A DNA stretch of 64,000 nucleotides, taken from Taudactylus pleione. Its lineage: Eukaryota; Chordata; Amphibia; Anura; Myobatrachidae. Where the stretch lies: positions 26,938,501 to 27,002,500 of the forward strand of contig JAUIMM010000015.1 in assembly GCA_031769625.1 (NCBI GenBank), read 5' to 3'. Position numbers and translations under genes: made by a program. Numbering within the stretch: position 1 is the first letter of the stretch; every line of letters starts with the position of its first letter. This document shows positions 51,901 to 63,141 of the stretch, piece by piece. The notes under the pieces are model-generated. The model was given only the letters and a program-made list of their open reading frames with translations. It had not been told where the DNA came from and did not search any database.

Positions 51901-54900
51901 TCGGGCATCCCCACTGCAGGGTTTCTAGTAGTTGTGCGGGGGGCAGGCTGCAGCCGGGAGGCTTGCCTGCCTTTCCGGGGGGTCGGGAGCGGCATCCGAT
52001 ATTCGGGAGGCTCCCGACCAAATCGGGAGGGTAGGCAAGCCTACCTTAGAACCTGAACTGTAATGGTGGAATTTGGGAACCTCTGTCATAGCTCATTCAG
52101 TTAGTAAGCTCTATGAGCTGGAATTTCTCATCTACTTTTCATTTGTAACTATTATCAATAATACACAGAATATATTTGTGTTTATAAATAAAGGATGTCA
52201 CTAATAACTGTGACTGTCATTATTGCAATTTCCTTGATTATTCCACAATTGTGAAGTATACAGTACTTTAAAACCAGTGTAATATGCAGAGTTTCCCAAT
52301 GTTATATAATAAATACAGTAGTTCCTGGCCAGTACTATGTAACAATTTAACACTGATTTACTAACTGATTAGTTTACACTTTACATATGTAAAACAGCAA
52401 TTTACAAATGTCAGAGAAGAGCCTAATTTTCAGTGATAATAGTTGTGGACTGAATTGAATTGTTATATGCAGGAAAATGTACGATACAGCTGTGAAATGA
52501 CTGACGAACACTCTGGGACATGGAATTCTGCAGACAAAAGGTGGTGGTCAAAAGCAAAGTATAGTGACCTCCGGGATAGACCGTTACCCATGAAAGATAA
52601 GCGCATACTGAGGTGAGTGTATAATGCCAATACCCCATACACTCCCATTTCCACGTTCATTACATATCTAAACACATGTAAAGGACACTGCTGGTGAGAG
52701 GACAAAGCACCACAACATTGGATGAAATGACTGGATCATTGCTTAACTTGGCAACTTTCGGTGGCCAAAGTAGGCAATACCTGGTTATTTATCTCAGGCC
52801 AAGGGACAGAGCATGTCTAGTGTTATTGCAGTTTGTTAGTGCGGTTGGCAGATTATCATGCACAGACAATAGTACCCATCTACTGAAAGCTTTGCTATGC
52901 CCAATAACTGTCCTATCAGTTTCAATAGGATGATTATCTGGCATCATTGTCACCATGGGAACACACACCTTGAGATTTAATCAGGATTTTACCAGTAACA
53001 TATATTAAGGAGCAAATTCCTGAGCAAAATTTACATGCGGACTTGTGCACATAACCATTAAATTATTATGTCTGTCCTCCATTCCACTTCTGACTTGTGA
53101 ATGGAAGAAAGCGATACTCACATAGAGATCACTGATCTTATGAAGCGGTAATAATGGAGTGCACATGACTGTCTTTTAAAGGTGGAAGGCTACTCAGGGA
53201 CATGGGAAAACAGGAAAGGCTCTATTGTACCCTGTTCTGTCATCTACTGTACTGTGAAATGATGACCATGTGCACTGAATCGCCATGTCCCTCTACAGCT
53301 CAATGATCTCTATATAAGTGTATATCTCTCCTCTGTTCACATGTCAAGAACAGAATAGAGGAAATAAAGAAAGAAATAACGCTCCTGTGTACATTCTCTT
53401 ATAGAAACAAGAGCCTTCTAAAGCTGGGTATACACTGGGCAATATATCGGGCCATTCAATTAAACGGCCGATATATCGAAAGCACGTCGGTGGGTGTGTT
53501 TTTCCGATATATCTGTGAACGACATCATTCACAGACATATTGCATCAGCTGTGTAGCACAGCAGATGGCCAATATATCTGCATATATATATCGGTGCATC
53601 TGCTGGTGTGTACAGGTGACCTGCTGACCGCCAACACATGCTGCAGAGACCCGGCGGTGAGTGACAGATCAATTGCTTGGGAAAATGTAAATGCCAGTCC
53701 AGTTGTGATGTCAAGCCCAACACATCAGGGAGATGATTATTAGTAGATGCAATTAGCAATGATCAGATAGTGGTCGGCCTAGTGTGTACCCAGCATAAGC
53801 AATGGTAAATCTGATTTACCATATAATCTTACTCTTATCTGACTTGATTATAAATGTCTTTAGTATGGGTGATAATGCGGGCGGTAGTCTGACAGCTTGT
53901 AGAGATAGTGCATAAATGATATTATTGAATGTTTTTCATAGAGAGATAAGGCAGACTGGAGACAACAGGGATAGTTTCTGCAGCCTATGGACTCCGAAGC
54001 ACTGTTTCTGTCTGCAGACAGCCTGGGGCAAAGGACTCCAGCTCCTGGCAAGATTTAAATTGTGGGAGAAAGCGCTAATCGCCATCAGAGGTGAGAAAAT
54101 AAACAATACTGAAAAAAAGGTAACACTGGAAATGTTTCTTATGCTGTACATTAAATATTGTTGGTTTTTAGCCATATGCATGACCACTTTTATGTACATT
54201 ATTGTATATTACTGTATACGATTACGAACATGTATATGTTTTTCCAATTTTGCTCTTGTATATTTTGACATATCATGCTCAATGTTTGTAAGTTGATGTG
54301 ATGCGCAATAAAAAGTGACTTAAAAAAATTATATACAGTATATATTGTGGGTTTACTATAACTTTTGCCCAATTTGCAAGCATTTTAAAGGTATTTCCAG
54401 CCTCCCTGCAGAATGGATGCAGGATGCTTTAAATGGGAATTATTTTATCTCACAGTAACTGATAAATGACACTGTGCAGTCATTTGTCACAACTCTGCTG
54501 CCTTAATTTACCCTTCAAATAGGACATGGCCAAGTCATTCCTAGTTACAACAATAGGGCGTTTTGCTGACTGAGTGTGGGAAATGTAGAGTGACAGCATT
54601 GCACCAAGAAGAAAGATGGCAGGTCACACTGGGGAAATCCTGATATTATTTGGTCATCAGATTAAGAAAAGGGCATTTGCTGCCATCACAGGTTAGCCAA
54701 TGACCTTACACGTGCGTAGATTTTTTTGCCTGATTAAAGCTAATCTGCTTTTCATAACAATCACTGCATTGCTAGGCCTATTTATTCCCAATAGATAGGT
54801 GTGTGGCCAGTTTGAGAAATACAACTTACTCCTTTTAGGTCTGGTGTGTCAGAGTCAGATGGTAAATACAGTAAATTAACCCATGATGTTTATTTTCATA

Positions 54901-57900
54901 TCATGTTCCAGGGAGGTTTGGCTCCAGCATTAGCTCCTATTTCTCATTCCTTCGTTTCTTGCTGGTGTTGAATTTTGCATCCCTCATCCTTACCACCGGA
55001 TTGGTCCTCTTCCCCATTATGTTTCTCAACCAGACTGAACATCGCCAGGACCATTTTGGTAGGTATTGCACTTTAGTGTATGCAAACGTACCTTGACCTA
55101 GAATATGAAGTTCCTGTTTCATTTATATGTGATCACTTAACCTCATTATGTTGATATGTTCCAATATATTCTCACCAGCACCATGTGGAAACTCCTCATC
55201 CTCGCACAAACAATCCCTACAAAGTGCAGTACTGGACATATTCACAGGAGAAGTGAGTAATACACAAAAATCGTTTCCTGACCTCCCAACACATTGCGGC
55301 ATTATTAACCTGTATTGCTATAGCTGCTCACGGCCTCACAGAGTATAGTTTTTAGCCATTCTGTTCAGTCCCTGCCCCAGTGGAGTTTACAAACTTTACA
55401 CACACTAGGGTTCATTTCATCTGACGCAAAAAAAATATCTTCAATTTGTTTTTATTTGGATTTTTAATGTATTAGTTACAGAATACGTAATATTAACAGA
55501 TGTAATCACAATATTTGATACACAAGCAATAACATATAAGTGATACAAAAATTTGCTTAACAAATTACCATTGTATGGTATCCTCATGAGAGGAGGAGAG
55601 AAGGAAGAAAGAGGAAAAAAAATGGGGAGGGGTGGGAAAGGGGAGGAACGCCCGTAGCCCAGTACCCTCTACATATAACACAACACATTAACCAAGTTGT
55701 TTAGGAGGGTCAGATTGAAATATCCTGGTTGCATACCATAATGTTGCACGAAAACAACTGTGAATTTGTTGCTTAGTCGAAATTTTTAAGGTGTCAATAA
55801 AAGATTCCGAAACTGCGAAGATCTTCTCAATGCGTTGTTCTTTATGCAATGATGTCTCCATCCAGTCCATTTTGAATACATAAAAGAGTTTATCTTTAAG
55901 CATTGGTATAGAAGGAGGAGAGGGATGTAGCCATTGCTGAAGTATACATTACCTCACTATGGCTGAGAGTATTAGAAGTCATTTATGACAACCTGGAGAA
56001 ATTTTGGAGGTAGTTGTCAGTATACGAAAAATGGCCCATATAGTTATCAGTATACGAAAAATGGCCCATATAGTTATCAGTATACGAAAAATGGCCCATA
56101 TAGTTGTCAGTATACCAAATATGGTCCATATAGTTGTCAGTATACCAAAAATGGCCCATATAGTTGTCAGTATCCTAAAAATTAACTAACTCCGAGATTG
56201 CGAGTTGCTTTACTTGATGCCAAAATTTTTTAATGGGGGTTCAATCCCACAAACAGTGGTAAAGAGAAACATCAGGTCTAGCAGATTTTGGACAAGTTGA
56301 TGAGGGAGCAAGCCCAATTAGTGACAGCGCGAGGGTGACAAATATCCCTTATAAAATGTTTTAAAAAAACATATCTTGACATGTGATAGCCGAGAGAATT
56401 CAAGTGGAATACAACAGTGCTTTTAAAATTGATGATTCACTAACATCAGGGAAGTGTTTCTGCAGGGCTGGCTCCAGGTGTTCCAGCACCCTGTGCGAGA
56501 AATGTTGGAGCACCTCTCCACCCCCTCCCCTCCTCCAAATCTCTTGTTAACTTAAAGGATAGGACATATATTCATTTTGTTAATAAAATAAATTAATCCA
56601 CAGGAAACAAAAAACACTCTGCCACACTGTTCATTCATCCCCGATTACCCCCACCCCACCTCTCAGCACCGCTACCTGCTGTCACTCACTGTCTGTCTGC
56701 ATGCTGCTGAGTGACTAGCTTGTTCTCTTCTTCTACCATACCAGACCAGTACCGCACCCCACCACCTCCACACACTTCACTGTTTTTTTTTTACTCATGG
56801 GCTGGCAGCAGGCACTGGCAGGCAGGCTGTGAGTGTGACGCTGCGGCGCAGTCACTCACCAAGTCTCTCTGAGACTGAGTCACTGGGCTGGTGGTCTGTC
56901 TCCTCAGCACGGCCCCGTCGGTTGACGTCTCCTCTCCGTCTCTGGGTTCACCATCATGAGTCGACACCGGTGTCCATCCAGTGATCACTGCTCAGAGAGT
57001 CCGCACGCTGAGCCTCACGCTGGTCCCGTGGCCGGCCGGCCGCTAGCAGCAGCCAGTAACTATGCTGGGCTGCCAGTGCCCAGGCACTGCATTCCACCGC
57101 CACCCGCCAGAATTGGAGGCAGGGATGACATGTGACGTCACACCTGGCCCGTCCAACCCTCCCCAATCTTGGAGGAGTGACTGGTGGTTTATTATAGGGT
57201 GGCTGCGGCAACGTGGGTGTGTCCTAAAGGTAAGGCGAAGTGCCGCGGGGTGGGCAGACGGAATTCTTAGACATAGCACAGCCAGAGAGTAACAGGGCAG
57301 GCCAGGTAAAATGGCAGAAAATTGGCGCGTCCATTGTAGGTGGCGCCCTTGTGCGGCCTCTCAGGTGGAGCCAGCCCTGTGTTTCTGCCACGAGTGATAC
57401 CAGTATCATAGTGATCACTATAATACAGGGTCCACAACATTTTGTAGAATAAAGAAATGGCTCCTCTAGAACCAACGTAGGATTGGTTCATCCAGTCCAT
57501 GGAGGAAAGAAAGGAGATCACCTTTGAGGTATAAAACTGCGCCTGTAAAAATACAAATTATCGGTTTGCAAAAAGGAGAATTGAGAATGTGCCTGAGAAA
57601 AAGATTTAGGCCATTCAGGCATTGAGATGCCATTTCTTGCAGACTGTATGCCAAACTAACCATGCAGACATTAAAACAAGGTTATTCAATACATCTACAG
57701 ACCTGCCCAGAGGCGCGAAGTTTAACCCACTTGGTGGTCGTACCAGTGACCCCTCCAATCAGCATTCGGGTTTTGCTGCACCAAGTGAGCAGGTCGCAGC
57801 CCTCTGGACAGGTACCTGGGAGTGGAAGGAAAACCGGAACTATATTAGAGTGAATATTAGAGTATGAACTAATGCTTGAACACAGGAGATCGGCAAATGA

Positions 57901-60900
57901 AATTAATACTTGAACACAGGAGACAAGTGTATGAACCGATTACTAGAACACAGGAGTTGAACTGAATACTTGAACACAGGAGATAAACTGAATACTTGAA
58001 CACAGGAGATGAACTGAATACTTGAACACAGGAGATGAACTGAATACTAGAGGTCCAGCTGAAAGCTAACTAGCAATTAGCATGAAAGCTGACACCACAG
58101 TAACACAGGGAGGCTGCAAGAGAGCTAAGCAGCACACTAAAAAACAATACAGGAATAGAAACATGAAACACCGGAGTACTGAGAAAGAACTAAAGTAACA
58201 CACTAAAGAATTAGCATGGAAGCTAATACAAGTAACACTGGAGAACAGTGAGTAGGCTGAAGCAATACACTGAGGAAATAACACAGAGAAACACTGGTGA
58301 ATAACACAGACAATGGAACAGCGAAGATGAAGAGCAGTTTCCTGTTCCTGGAGTCAGACTTAAATACCCTTAGGTAGCTGGTCATTGGATCAGAGGATCA
58401 GCTGAGAGACCACAGGACTACCATTGGGAGAGACTAGTCAGGTGATATGAACCAACATGGCTGCGCCCATGCCTGACACCCCCGGGAACCAGGACGCACG
58501 CACAAAAGCCCTAGCAGACCCAGAGAAGAATACTCAGTCACCACTTACCTCCACTCCCAGTGACAGAATACCTAAGCCCAAGGATGCGGAGGTGAGAAGC
58601 GGCCGATCCCAGGCCGCATTCTGACAGTAGAAGTATTGCCAATCATCCAATTCCTTAAGAGCTGTATCTATAACATTCTTACCATTGATAGCATACAGAC
58701 GAATCCTTAAATAGGGGATATCCGTTTCTGCCCACTTCAGATTCCCTAAACCCAAACTATTCCTATTAAGTGAGGTATTTAAGGCCATAGCAATAGACTT
58801 AGAATAGTTTATGGTAAAACCAGAGATCCTGCCAAATTCATCTAATTTAGAAAGAAGGGGAGCAAAAGCTGAGATTTTAACTTTGGTAGAACCAAAAGAA
58901 ATAACTTTAAAAAGAGACCAAAATTGTAGAATACGTAATAAGGGTCTAAAGCCAAATTATACAACAAAGGGGACAATGGACATCCTTGTCTAGTTCCTCT
59001 AAACATAGATTCACCTAGAAGACTATTTATTAGTAATTTCGTATGAGGGGAATTATAGAAATATTTAATCAAATTAATAAAAGAGGAGCCAAAATCCCTC
59101 AGTTGTTATACTGCATATTAGTGAAGCCACAAGATTATAACAAACACCTTTTCGGCATCTAGGCTTAGCAGCATATTGGAAGAATGGCGTTGGATGGAAG
59201 AAAAGTATAAAGCTGCCACCGCTATGCGGACATTACGAACTATATGTCTTCCATGAGTAAACCCAGATTGTTGTGGAGATAAAAGAGAAGGGAGTATGGA
59301 CTGCAGGAAAAATATTGTACTCTTGATTGAGAAGAGTAATGGGTCTGTAAGATATAATAGATTCTGGATCTTGATTGGGTTTCAATAACAAAATTGTATA
59401 GGCGTCATTAAAAGTAGGAAACTGAAGGGTCCCTTCTTGAATATTTAAAAATGTGTGGGAGGGAAAGAATCAAGTCATCCTTCAATATTTTAAAATAATT
59501 CCCATTGAACCCATCAGGGCCTGGTGATTTATTAAGCCGTAAAATATCAATGGCCAACCTAACATCCTCCTCTGTTATATCACTATTTATAAATTCCCTC
59601 TGCTGGGCTGACAACACGGGCAGATTCGCTTCTCTAAGAAAGGAGTTAGATAATACTTGATCTATAGGGGAATCAGTGTAAAGCTATGTAAATTTTGAAT
59701 GAAAAATAGGAGTTATGTCAGCAGGTGCAGTGACAGCAGTATTAGTATCAGGATCAGGCAATTTAGTTATGAACTACTTTTTCTGTTGTCATTTAACCAT
59801 ATAGGCCAAAACCTTGCCAGACCTGCCACCCCAACGATAATAAGTGTTTTTGGTATAGTCAAGCCTAAGATGGGCTTCTTTCAAAGAAAAGTTTCTAAAA
59901 TCTGCTTGTGCTAAAGATAAATGTTCTTGTTATACATGGTTGAAAATCTAAGATTGTGACGGTAAGCCTCCTTCAAATGACTTTGAAGAGAATACAAATC
60001 CGCTTTGTGGGTACGACTAATGTTTAGCTAAATTGGAGATCAGATGACACCTCATCACTGCCTTTTAGGCCTCCCTAAAAAAGGACTGGGTCATTCCAGT
60101 GTGCAAGACTATCTTCTACATATTCTCACCATTTATTCTTCAGATATGTTATGTCTGAAAGTCATAGTTTTGAGATAGAAACGAGGGAAAGCACCAAAGA
60201 CAGGATGTGTACCAAGGGTCAATTTGAGACAGATCAAAAGGTACAGGGGCAAGGGTCAGAAATAATGATAGAGTATATCACAGCATTATGGACCTGCAAA
60301 AACAGCTACCAGAATAAAATCAATTCTCTTGAGCACATCATGAACCCAGGAATGAAATGAGAAGTTCCTACAAGAAAGATTATACAGTCTCCACTGATCG
60401 ACTATATCATGACGTGAACACAAGGGGGTATATTTACTAAACTGACAGTTTTTAGAAGTGGAGATGTTGCCCATAGCAACCAATCAGATTCTACTTAATA
60501 TTTAATTAGCACCTTCTAGAAGATAATAGCTAGAATCTGATTGGTTGCTATGGGCAACATCTTCACTTCTAAAACCTCTCACTAAAGTAAATTTACCCCA
60601 AGAAGATATTTTTTTTGTAAAAGTTTGGAGCATTAGGGGCATAAATGTTAAGAATAGTTAATTTCTCACTATGAACCGAAAGATGAACCAAGAGAAAGCA
60701 AACCTCTTTATCGGACACCGCATATTGAAGATGTTTATGGAATAAAATCGCCACTACACGTTTCTTTTTCTCAAAGGAGGCTGAAACACATTCTTGGATC
60801 CATTCACGTTTTAGTGTAGCTTGGGGGCCACGCAACTGGATGTTTTTTTTATGTGTGTGGGAGGAAACTATAGAACACAGAGGAAACCCACACAAACACA

Positions 60901-63141
60901 GAAAGAACATATAAATGTCACACAGAGATTACCCTGGTCGGATCAAACTCATAACCACAACGTTGTGAAGTAGCAATGCTAACCACTGTGCAACCAATGT
61001 TCATATGCTTTTTCTTTGTGTAACTTAGACATGTGTTTAAAACTTTCTCAGTGCCTCATTTAGTCACAAAGAACAATATATGAACCTGTAATGAAGCCAG
61101 TGACAGCCTAACCATTAAACATGGAGAACTATTGTTACAGTTTACTTGGCATCTTTGGACATTAGACCCTTTACAGCACATTTGATATTGAAATTCATAT
61201 ATTTTTCTGTTACATTCCACCAACATCGCTCTGATCAGCCACTGATGGCAGTCTGCATGTGTGTGCCATCACTGCAATGTACCTGGTCCCCAAAGACTAA
61301 GGGCCTATGATCTAGCCATCCATTGGTCTAAATGACAGGATTTGACAAGGTGTGGCAGCTTTCCTGTCTTTTCACCATGGTTGTGCTATAATCGATCACG
61401 TTGTAGTCAATGTTTCATATACTGTATATTGGGACAGTTGAAGTGCCATGTAAGACACAGACAAGTACTTAGTGCTAGAGGTATCCTTACCTACCAGTGT
61501 CACCATGGCCTAGTGCTACCTCATGTGAGGTCATGGATACAATATTATAATGCTGATTTTGGTAGCTGTGAAAAAGCTGCAACTGTATATAAAGAAAATA
61601 ATATTAAGTGAATTTTCAAGTATTTCATTAGAACTCTTAAATCTTCAGGGCTTCATGGAAAACACTTATCTTTTCTATGGACATTACACCGACATGACAG
61701 CACGAGGCTCCTGGTTCAAGATCCGTCTTTCCTACCTACTTACTCCCCTTGTTTTCCTGCTGGTCTGCAGCCTTGGCCTCCTGCAGTGGTAAGAGCCTAC
61801 AGTTGAAACTTAATGCACTAATTTCCAGTAGTTATCACTGTATAGAATCTGACACATTCCTACACAAATGTATTTATCAAGTATAACCGGTATTTTCCCA
61901 TTAACCCTTCCATACTCTATACCACATGTGGGATATTATGCAGATTTTTTTTCTCTGCATGGGCACCTCCAAAAAAGCAGAGAGAACAGTTAATTTGGGT
62001 GTGGTATGACTTACCGAAAGTCATAATGTCGACATGTACATTTGGTCGACAACCAATATGTCAACATGCAATTAGGTCAACATGGTTAAAATGTTGACAC
62101 ATTCAGAATGTGGAAATGTAATATGTCGACACCAAAATGTTGACACTTTTTTTTTGCTTACGTTAGCCTAACCCTGACCATCAACAATAAAAACATGTTG
62201 ACATGTTAAATGTCGTCATTCTTAATGTGTTCACATTATAATAATGTCGACCTAAGTGTATGTCAACATATATGATGTCAATGTAACATCCATGTCGACA
62301 TTCTGAATGTATACCTTCTGAATGTCGATTAGTTGAACGGACAGTTCTAATCCAAGGTATGACAAGCATTTACAGTAGATTCTTCCTCTTTTTGCTGCTC
62401 TAGAGGTTCCATTATATCCTGTAAAGTCTAGGATTTGGAGGAATCCAGTCAGGGTTATGACCATATCTAGATCATATGGCTCTCTGATCTTGACTCTTAA
62501 CCCTCAGCACAATAAAAGGTATAACGCGAAGGCGGGTGCGGAGTCGGGACTACAAGACCCCCATCAGCAGCAAAGTGTTTTCAGGTTGGGATTTCTGTGT
62601 ACGTGGGACAGGGACATCTATCCTAAAGCAAAAGAGCTTCAGCAATGACATGAAGGTATGCTTTGCTCTGTGTTACCGTATGCTTCCAGAAATTAATGTT
62701 TTTATGATCTTCTGTCCTGATATCTTCCTTCCTCACAGTCTGACCTGGCAGAGGAACGCTGGTTTTGGGAGATCGCTGAGCAATCTGTTGGTAAAAGGAT
62801 GCGTGTTCTTGTCCTTAGGGTTTTACTCAACGGTATTAGCCTGGCATTGATTGCCGGAAGTTTCTATTCTATTTACCTGGCGACTGGAATATCTCAAGAT
62901 TATCAAGAGGTGAGTACAATATTATCTCCCAAATGTCTATCCTCTTCCCTAAGTACTGTGTGATCTCTAACTCTTAGTCTGTTCCGCAGAGACCAGCAGA
63001 CCCAACCCTTAGCTTGGTGATACAGTATCTTGTCCCTATTGTCATCTCTCTGGTCCTTCTGATCCTGCCGCATCTTTTCATGCTTCTAGTGAGATATGAG
63101 GGTCTTGCGCCTAGTGCGGAGATAACCCTAACTCTGATCAG
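48187..63141 (+). CDS. tmc8: tmc8 (EVER2), N-terminal and middle part, runs off right edge
   Basis: Transmembrane channel-like 8. Family knowledge: ER multipass protein partnering TMC6 and CIB1, expressed in lymphocytes and keratinocytes of mammals. Coding segments: 48187-48234 (tentative), 52473-52612, 53942-54090, 54912-55058, 55179-55252, 61649-61788, 62508-62655, 62739-62909 and 62990-63141. The sum is 1169 nt, ending in phase 2; all junctions are GT-AG and in phase. Signatures in order: RPLPMKDKRILR, LLARFKLWEKALIAIRGGRF, SSISSYFSFLRFLLVLNFAS, LDIFTGEGFMENTYLFYGHY, SWFKIRLSYLLTPLVFLLVC, YKTPISSKVFSGWDFCVR, and a TLSLVIQYLVPIVISLV membrane segment. The LFYG-Y and KVFS-WDFC-R motifs place it with TMC8 rather than TMC6. 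The later membrane segments are outside the window. Confidence 0.95.
49178..49555. mobile_element. ACTTGCCGAC-type GC-rich MITE
   Basis: Begins CATACTTGCCGACAATCAGC and ends ATCGGGAGGGTAGGCAAGC. Inverted inner words are GGGCCACGATGACGCGATT/GATCGCGTCATCGTGGCCC and CTCCCTCC/GGAGGGAG. Repeated at 51184-51560. Relatives are at 49690-49870 and 51690-52050. Confidence 0.75.
49871..51872. repeat. tandem duplication, second copy (2.0 kb, lacks the exon-bearing centre)
   Basis: Repeats 46568-49870 without the 1.38-kb central part; the junction near 50987 is AAAGGCCATATATATAAA. It has 80 bp (50360-50439) that the first copy lacks; this restores the left arm of an inner hairpin (GTAGAGCTTAAG...CTTAAGCTCTAC). 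Confidence 0.92.
50095..50693. mobile_element. GATTCAG-family element, intact second duplicate
   Basis: Ends as in 46792-47310, target duplication ATG (50092-50094 and 50694-50696). It includes the 80 bp missing from the first copy. Confidence 0.85.
51690..52050. mobile_element. ACTTGCCGAC-type MITE
   Basis: Begins ACTTGCCGACATTCAGCTCC and ends AATCGGGAGGGTAGGCAAGC. The truncated duplicate at 49685-49870 ends at the duplication boundary. Confidence 0.7.
52473..52612 (+). CDS. tmc8: tmc8 coding exon 2
   Basis: 140 nt, acceptor TTATATGCAG, donor GTGAGT, phase 0 in and phase 2 out. Encodes ENVRYSCEMTDEHSGTWNSA, DKRWWSKAKYSDLRDRP and LPMKDKRILR; the LPMKDKR stretch matches LPYAMMDKR of human TMC8. 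If exon 1 is wrong, the start could be the Met at 52497. Confidence 0.88.
52613..53411. other. tmc8 intron 2, nothing recognised
   Basis: Unassigned intronic sequence. Confidence 0.5.
53412..53800. mobile_element. MITE with AAGCTGGGTATACACTGGGC ends (tmc8 intron 2)
   Basis: Left end AAAGCTGGGTATACACTGGG and right end GGCCTAGTGTGTACCCAGCA are inverted. Inner words CGATATATCGG and CCAATATATCTGC. Related to 32129-32457. Confidence 0.75.
53942..54090 (+). CDS. tmc8: tmc8 coding exon 3
   Basis: 149 nt, phase 2 in and phase 1 out. Encodes EIRQTGDNRDSFCSLWTPKH, then CFCLQTAWGKGLQLLARF and KLWEKALIAIR. The distance from MKDKR to the KLW motif is 49 residues, the same as in human TMC8 as remembered, which supports one continuous exon although a second acceptor-like CTGCAG occurs inside. 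Confidence 0.88.
54091..54911. other. tmc8 intron 3, nothing recognised
   Basis: Ordinary AT-rich intron without identifiable repeats. Confidence 0.5.
54912..55058 (+). CDS. tmc8: tmc8 coding exon 4 (first membrane segment)
   Basis: 147 nt, phase 1/1; acceptor TGTTCCAG, donor GTAGGT. Encodes GRFGSSISSYFSFLRFLLVL, NFASLILTTGLVLFPIMFL and NQTEHRQDHF: the first transmembrane helix and a lumenal loop with a possible N-glycosylation site (NQT). Homologous to exon 7 of tmc6 on the other strand. Confidence 0.95.
55179..55252 (+). CDS. tmc8: tmc8 coding exon 5
   Basis: 74 nt, phase 1 in and phase 0 out; acceptor CTCACCAG, donor GTGAGT. Encodes APCGNSSSSHKQSLQSAVLD and IFTGE, a lumenal loop ending in the LxxFTG motif that aligns with the HVLTG of human TMC8. 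A 6.4-kb intron follows. Confidence 0.92.
56020..56178. repeat. 30-bp minisatellite, five units
   Basis: The unit TAGTTGTCAGTATACCAAAA plus ATGGCCCATA is repeated five times, with small changes (TATACGAAA/TATACCAAA), inside the LINE remnant. Because 30 is divisible by 3, it reads open in more than one frame. Confidence 0.9.
56463..57379. mobile_element. hAT-type element inserted in the L1
   Basis: Ends CAGGGCTGGCTCCAGG and TGGAGCCAGCCCTG; perfect 8-bp target duplication TGTTTCTG (56455-56462 and 57380-57387). 917 bp, GC-rich, no transposase seen. Confidence 0.92.
57860..58050. repeat. short tandem repeat (CTTGAACACAGGAGATGAACTGAATA)
   Basis: Irregular repeats of ATACTTGAACACAGGAGA and GAACTGAATA lie inside the LINE region. 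The neighbouring 58050-58340 is rich in AACACTGGAG and TAACACAC words and may be a separate insertion. Confidence 0.7.
60425..60597. mobile_element. Harbinger-type MITE inserted in the L1
   Basis: 173 bp; ends GGGGGTATATTTACTAAAC and AGTAAATTTACCCC; long arms AGAAGTGGAGATGTTGCCCA/TGGGCAACATCTTCACTTCT. Target duplication AAG (60422-60424 and 60598-60600). Confidence 0.9.
60838..61005 (-). mobile_element. V-type SINE, 5' part (minus)
   Basis: The minus strand has the tRNA-like head CAGTGGTTAGCATTGCTACT, box B-like GAGTTTGATCC, and the V-domain (GTGGGTTTCCTCTGTG, AGTTTCCTCCCACAC). It joins directly to the L1 endonuclease region at about 60837, so one of them is truncated there. Confidence 0.8.
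61006..61648. other. tmc8 intron 5 distal part, nothing recognised
   Basis: Unassigned intronic sequence before exon 6. Confidence 0.5.
61649..61788 (+). CDS. tmc8: tmc8 coding exon 6
   Basis: 140 nt, phase 0 in and phase 2 out; acceptor AAATCTTCAG, donor GTAAGA. Encodes GFMENTYLFYGHYTDMTARG and SWFKIRLSYLLTPLVFLLVC, then SLGLLQ: the TMC LFYG-Y motif and second membrane segment. Confidence 0.96.
62003..62365. mobile_element. GTCGAC-word palindrome in tmc8 intron 6
   Basis: TAATGTCGACATGTACATTTGGTCGAC words on the left (noted in parts: ATGTCGACATG, GGTCGACA) are mirrored by ATGTCGACCTAAG and CATGTCGACATTC on the right. The core GTTAGCCTAACCCTGACC is a short telomere-like remnant. Same family as 5735-6345 and 30040-30500. 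Confidence 0.65.
62508..62655 (+). CDS. tmc8: tmc8 coding exon 7
   Basis: 148 nt, phase 2 in and phase 0 out; acceptor CCCTCAG, donor GTATGC. Encodes TIKGITRRRVRSRDYKTPIS, then SKVFSGWDFCVRGTGTSILK and QKSFSNDMK, the cytosolic loop with the TMC-typical KVFSxWDFCxR motif. Confidence 0.95.
62739..62909 (+). CDS. tmc8: tmc8 coding exon 8
   Basis: 171 nt = 57 codons, phase 0/0; acceptor CTTCCTCACAG, donor GTGAGT. Encodes SDLAEERWFWEIAEQSVGKR, MRVLVLRVLLNGISLALIAG and SFYSIYLATGISQDYQE, including the third membrane segment. Confidence 0.94.
62990..63141 (+). CDS. tmc8: tmc8 coding exon 9 (last in window)
   Basis: 152 nt, phase 0 in and phase 2 out; acceptor TTCCGCAG, donor GTGAAT. Encodes RPADPTLSLVIQYLVPIVIS, then LVLLILPHLFMLLVRYEGLA and PSAEITLTLI, matching the PP-VI-L-N and NLTLIW region of human TMC8. 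No further in-phase TMC exon is seen to 64000. Confidence 0.93.

Larger units (their letters stand above)
55430..60837 (-). mobile_element. dead L1-like LINE (minus), fragmented, in tmc8 intron 5
   Basis: Minus-strand translation gives, in L1 ORF2 order: an endonuclease segment (about 60600-60835; VCFLLVHLSVHSEKLTILNI then YAPNAPNF), an RT N-terminal segment (59408-59617; ITEEDVRLAIDILRLNKSPG, PDGFNGNYFKIL), an RT palm segment (58842-59072; MFRGTRQGCPLSPLLYNLAL) and a C-terminal part (58534-58788). Further downstream pieces lie at 57390-57660 and 55688-55903. Stops, shifts and a missing FADD block show it is inactive. It is interrupted by a hAT element (56463-57379), minisatellites and a Harbinger MITE. 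Confidence 0.82.

Noticed and set aside
56985..57250. CpG-rich segment as a promoter island within tmc8
   Set aside because: It lies wholly inside the hAT element at 56463-57379 and reflects the composition of that element.
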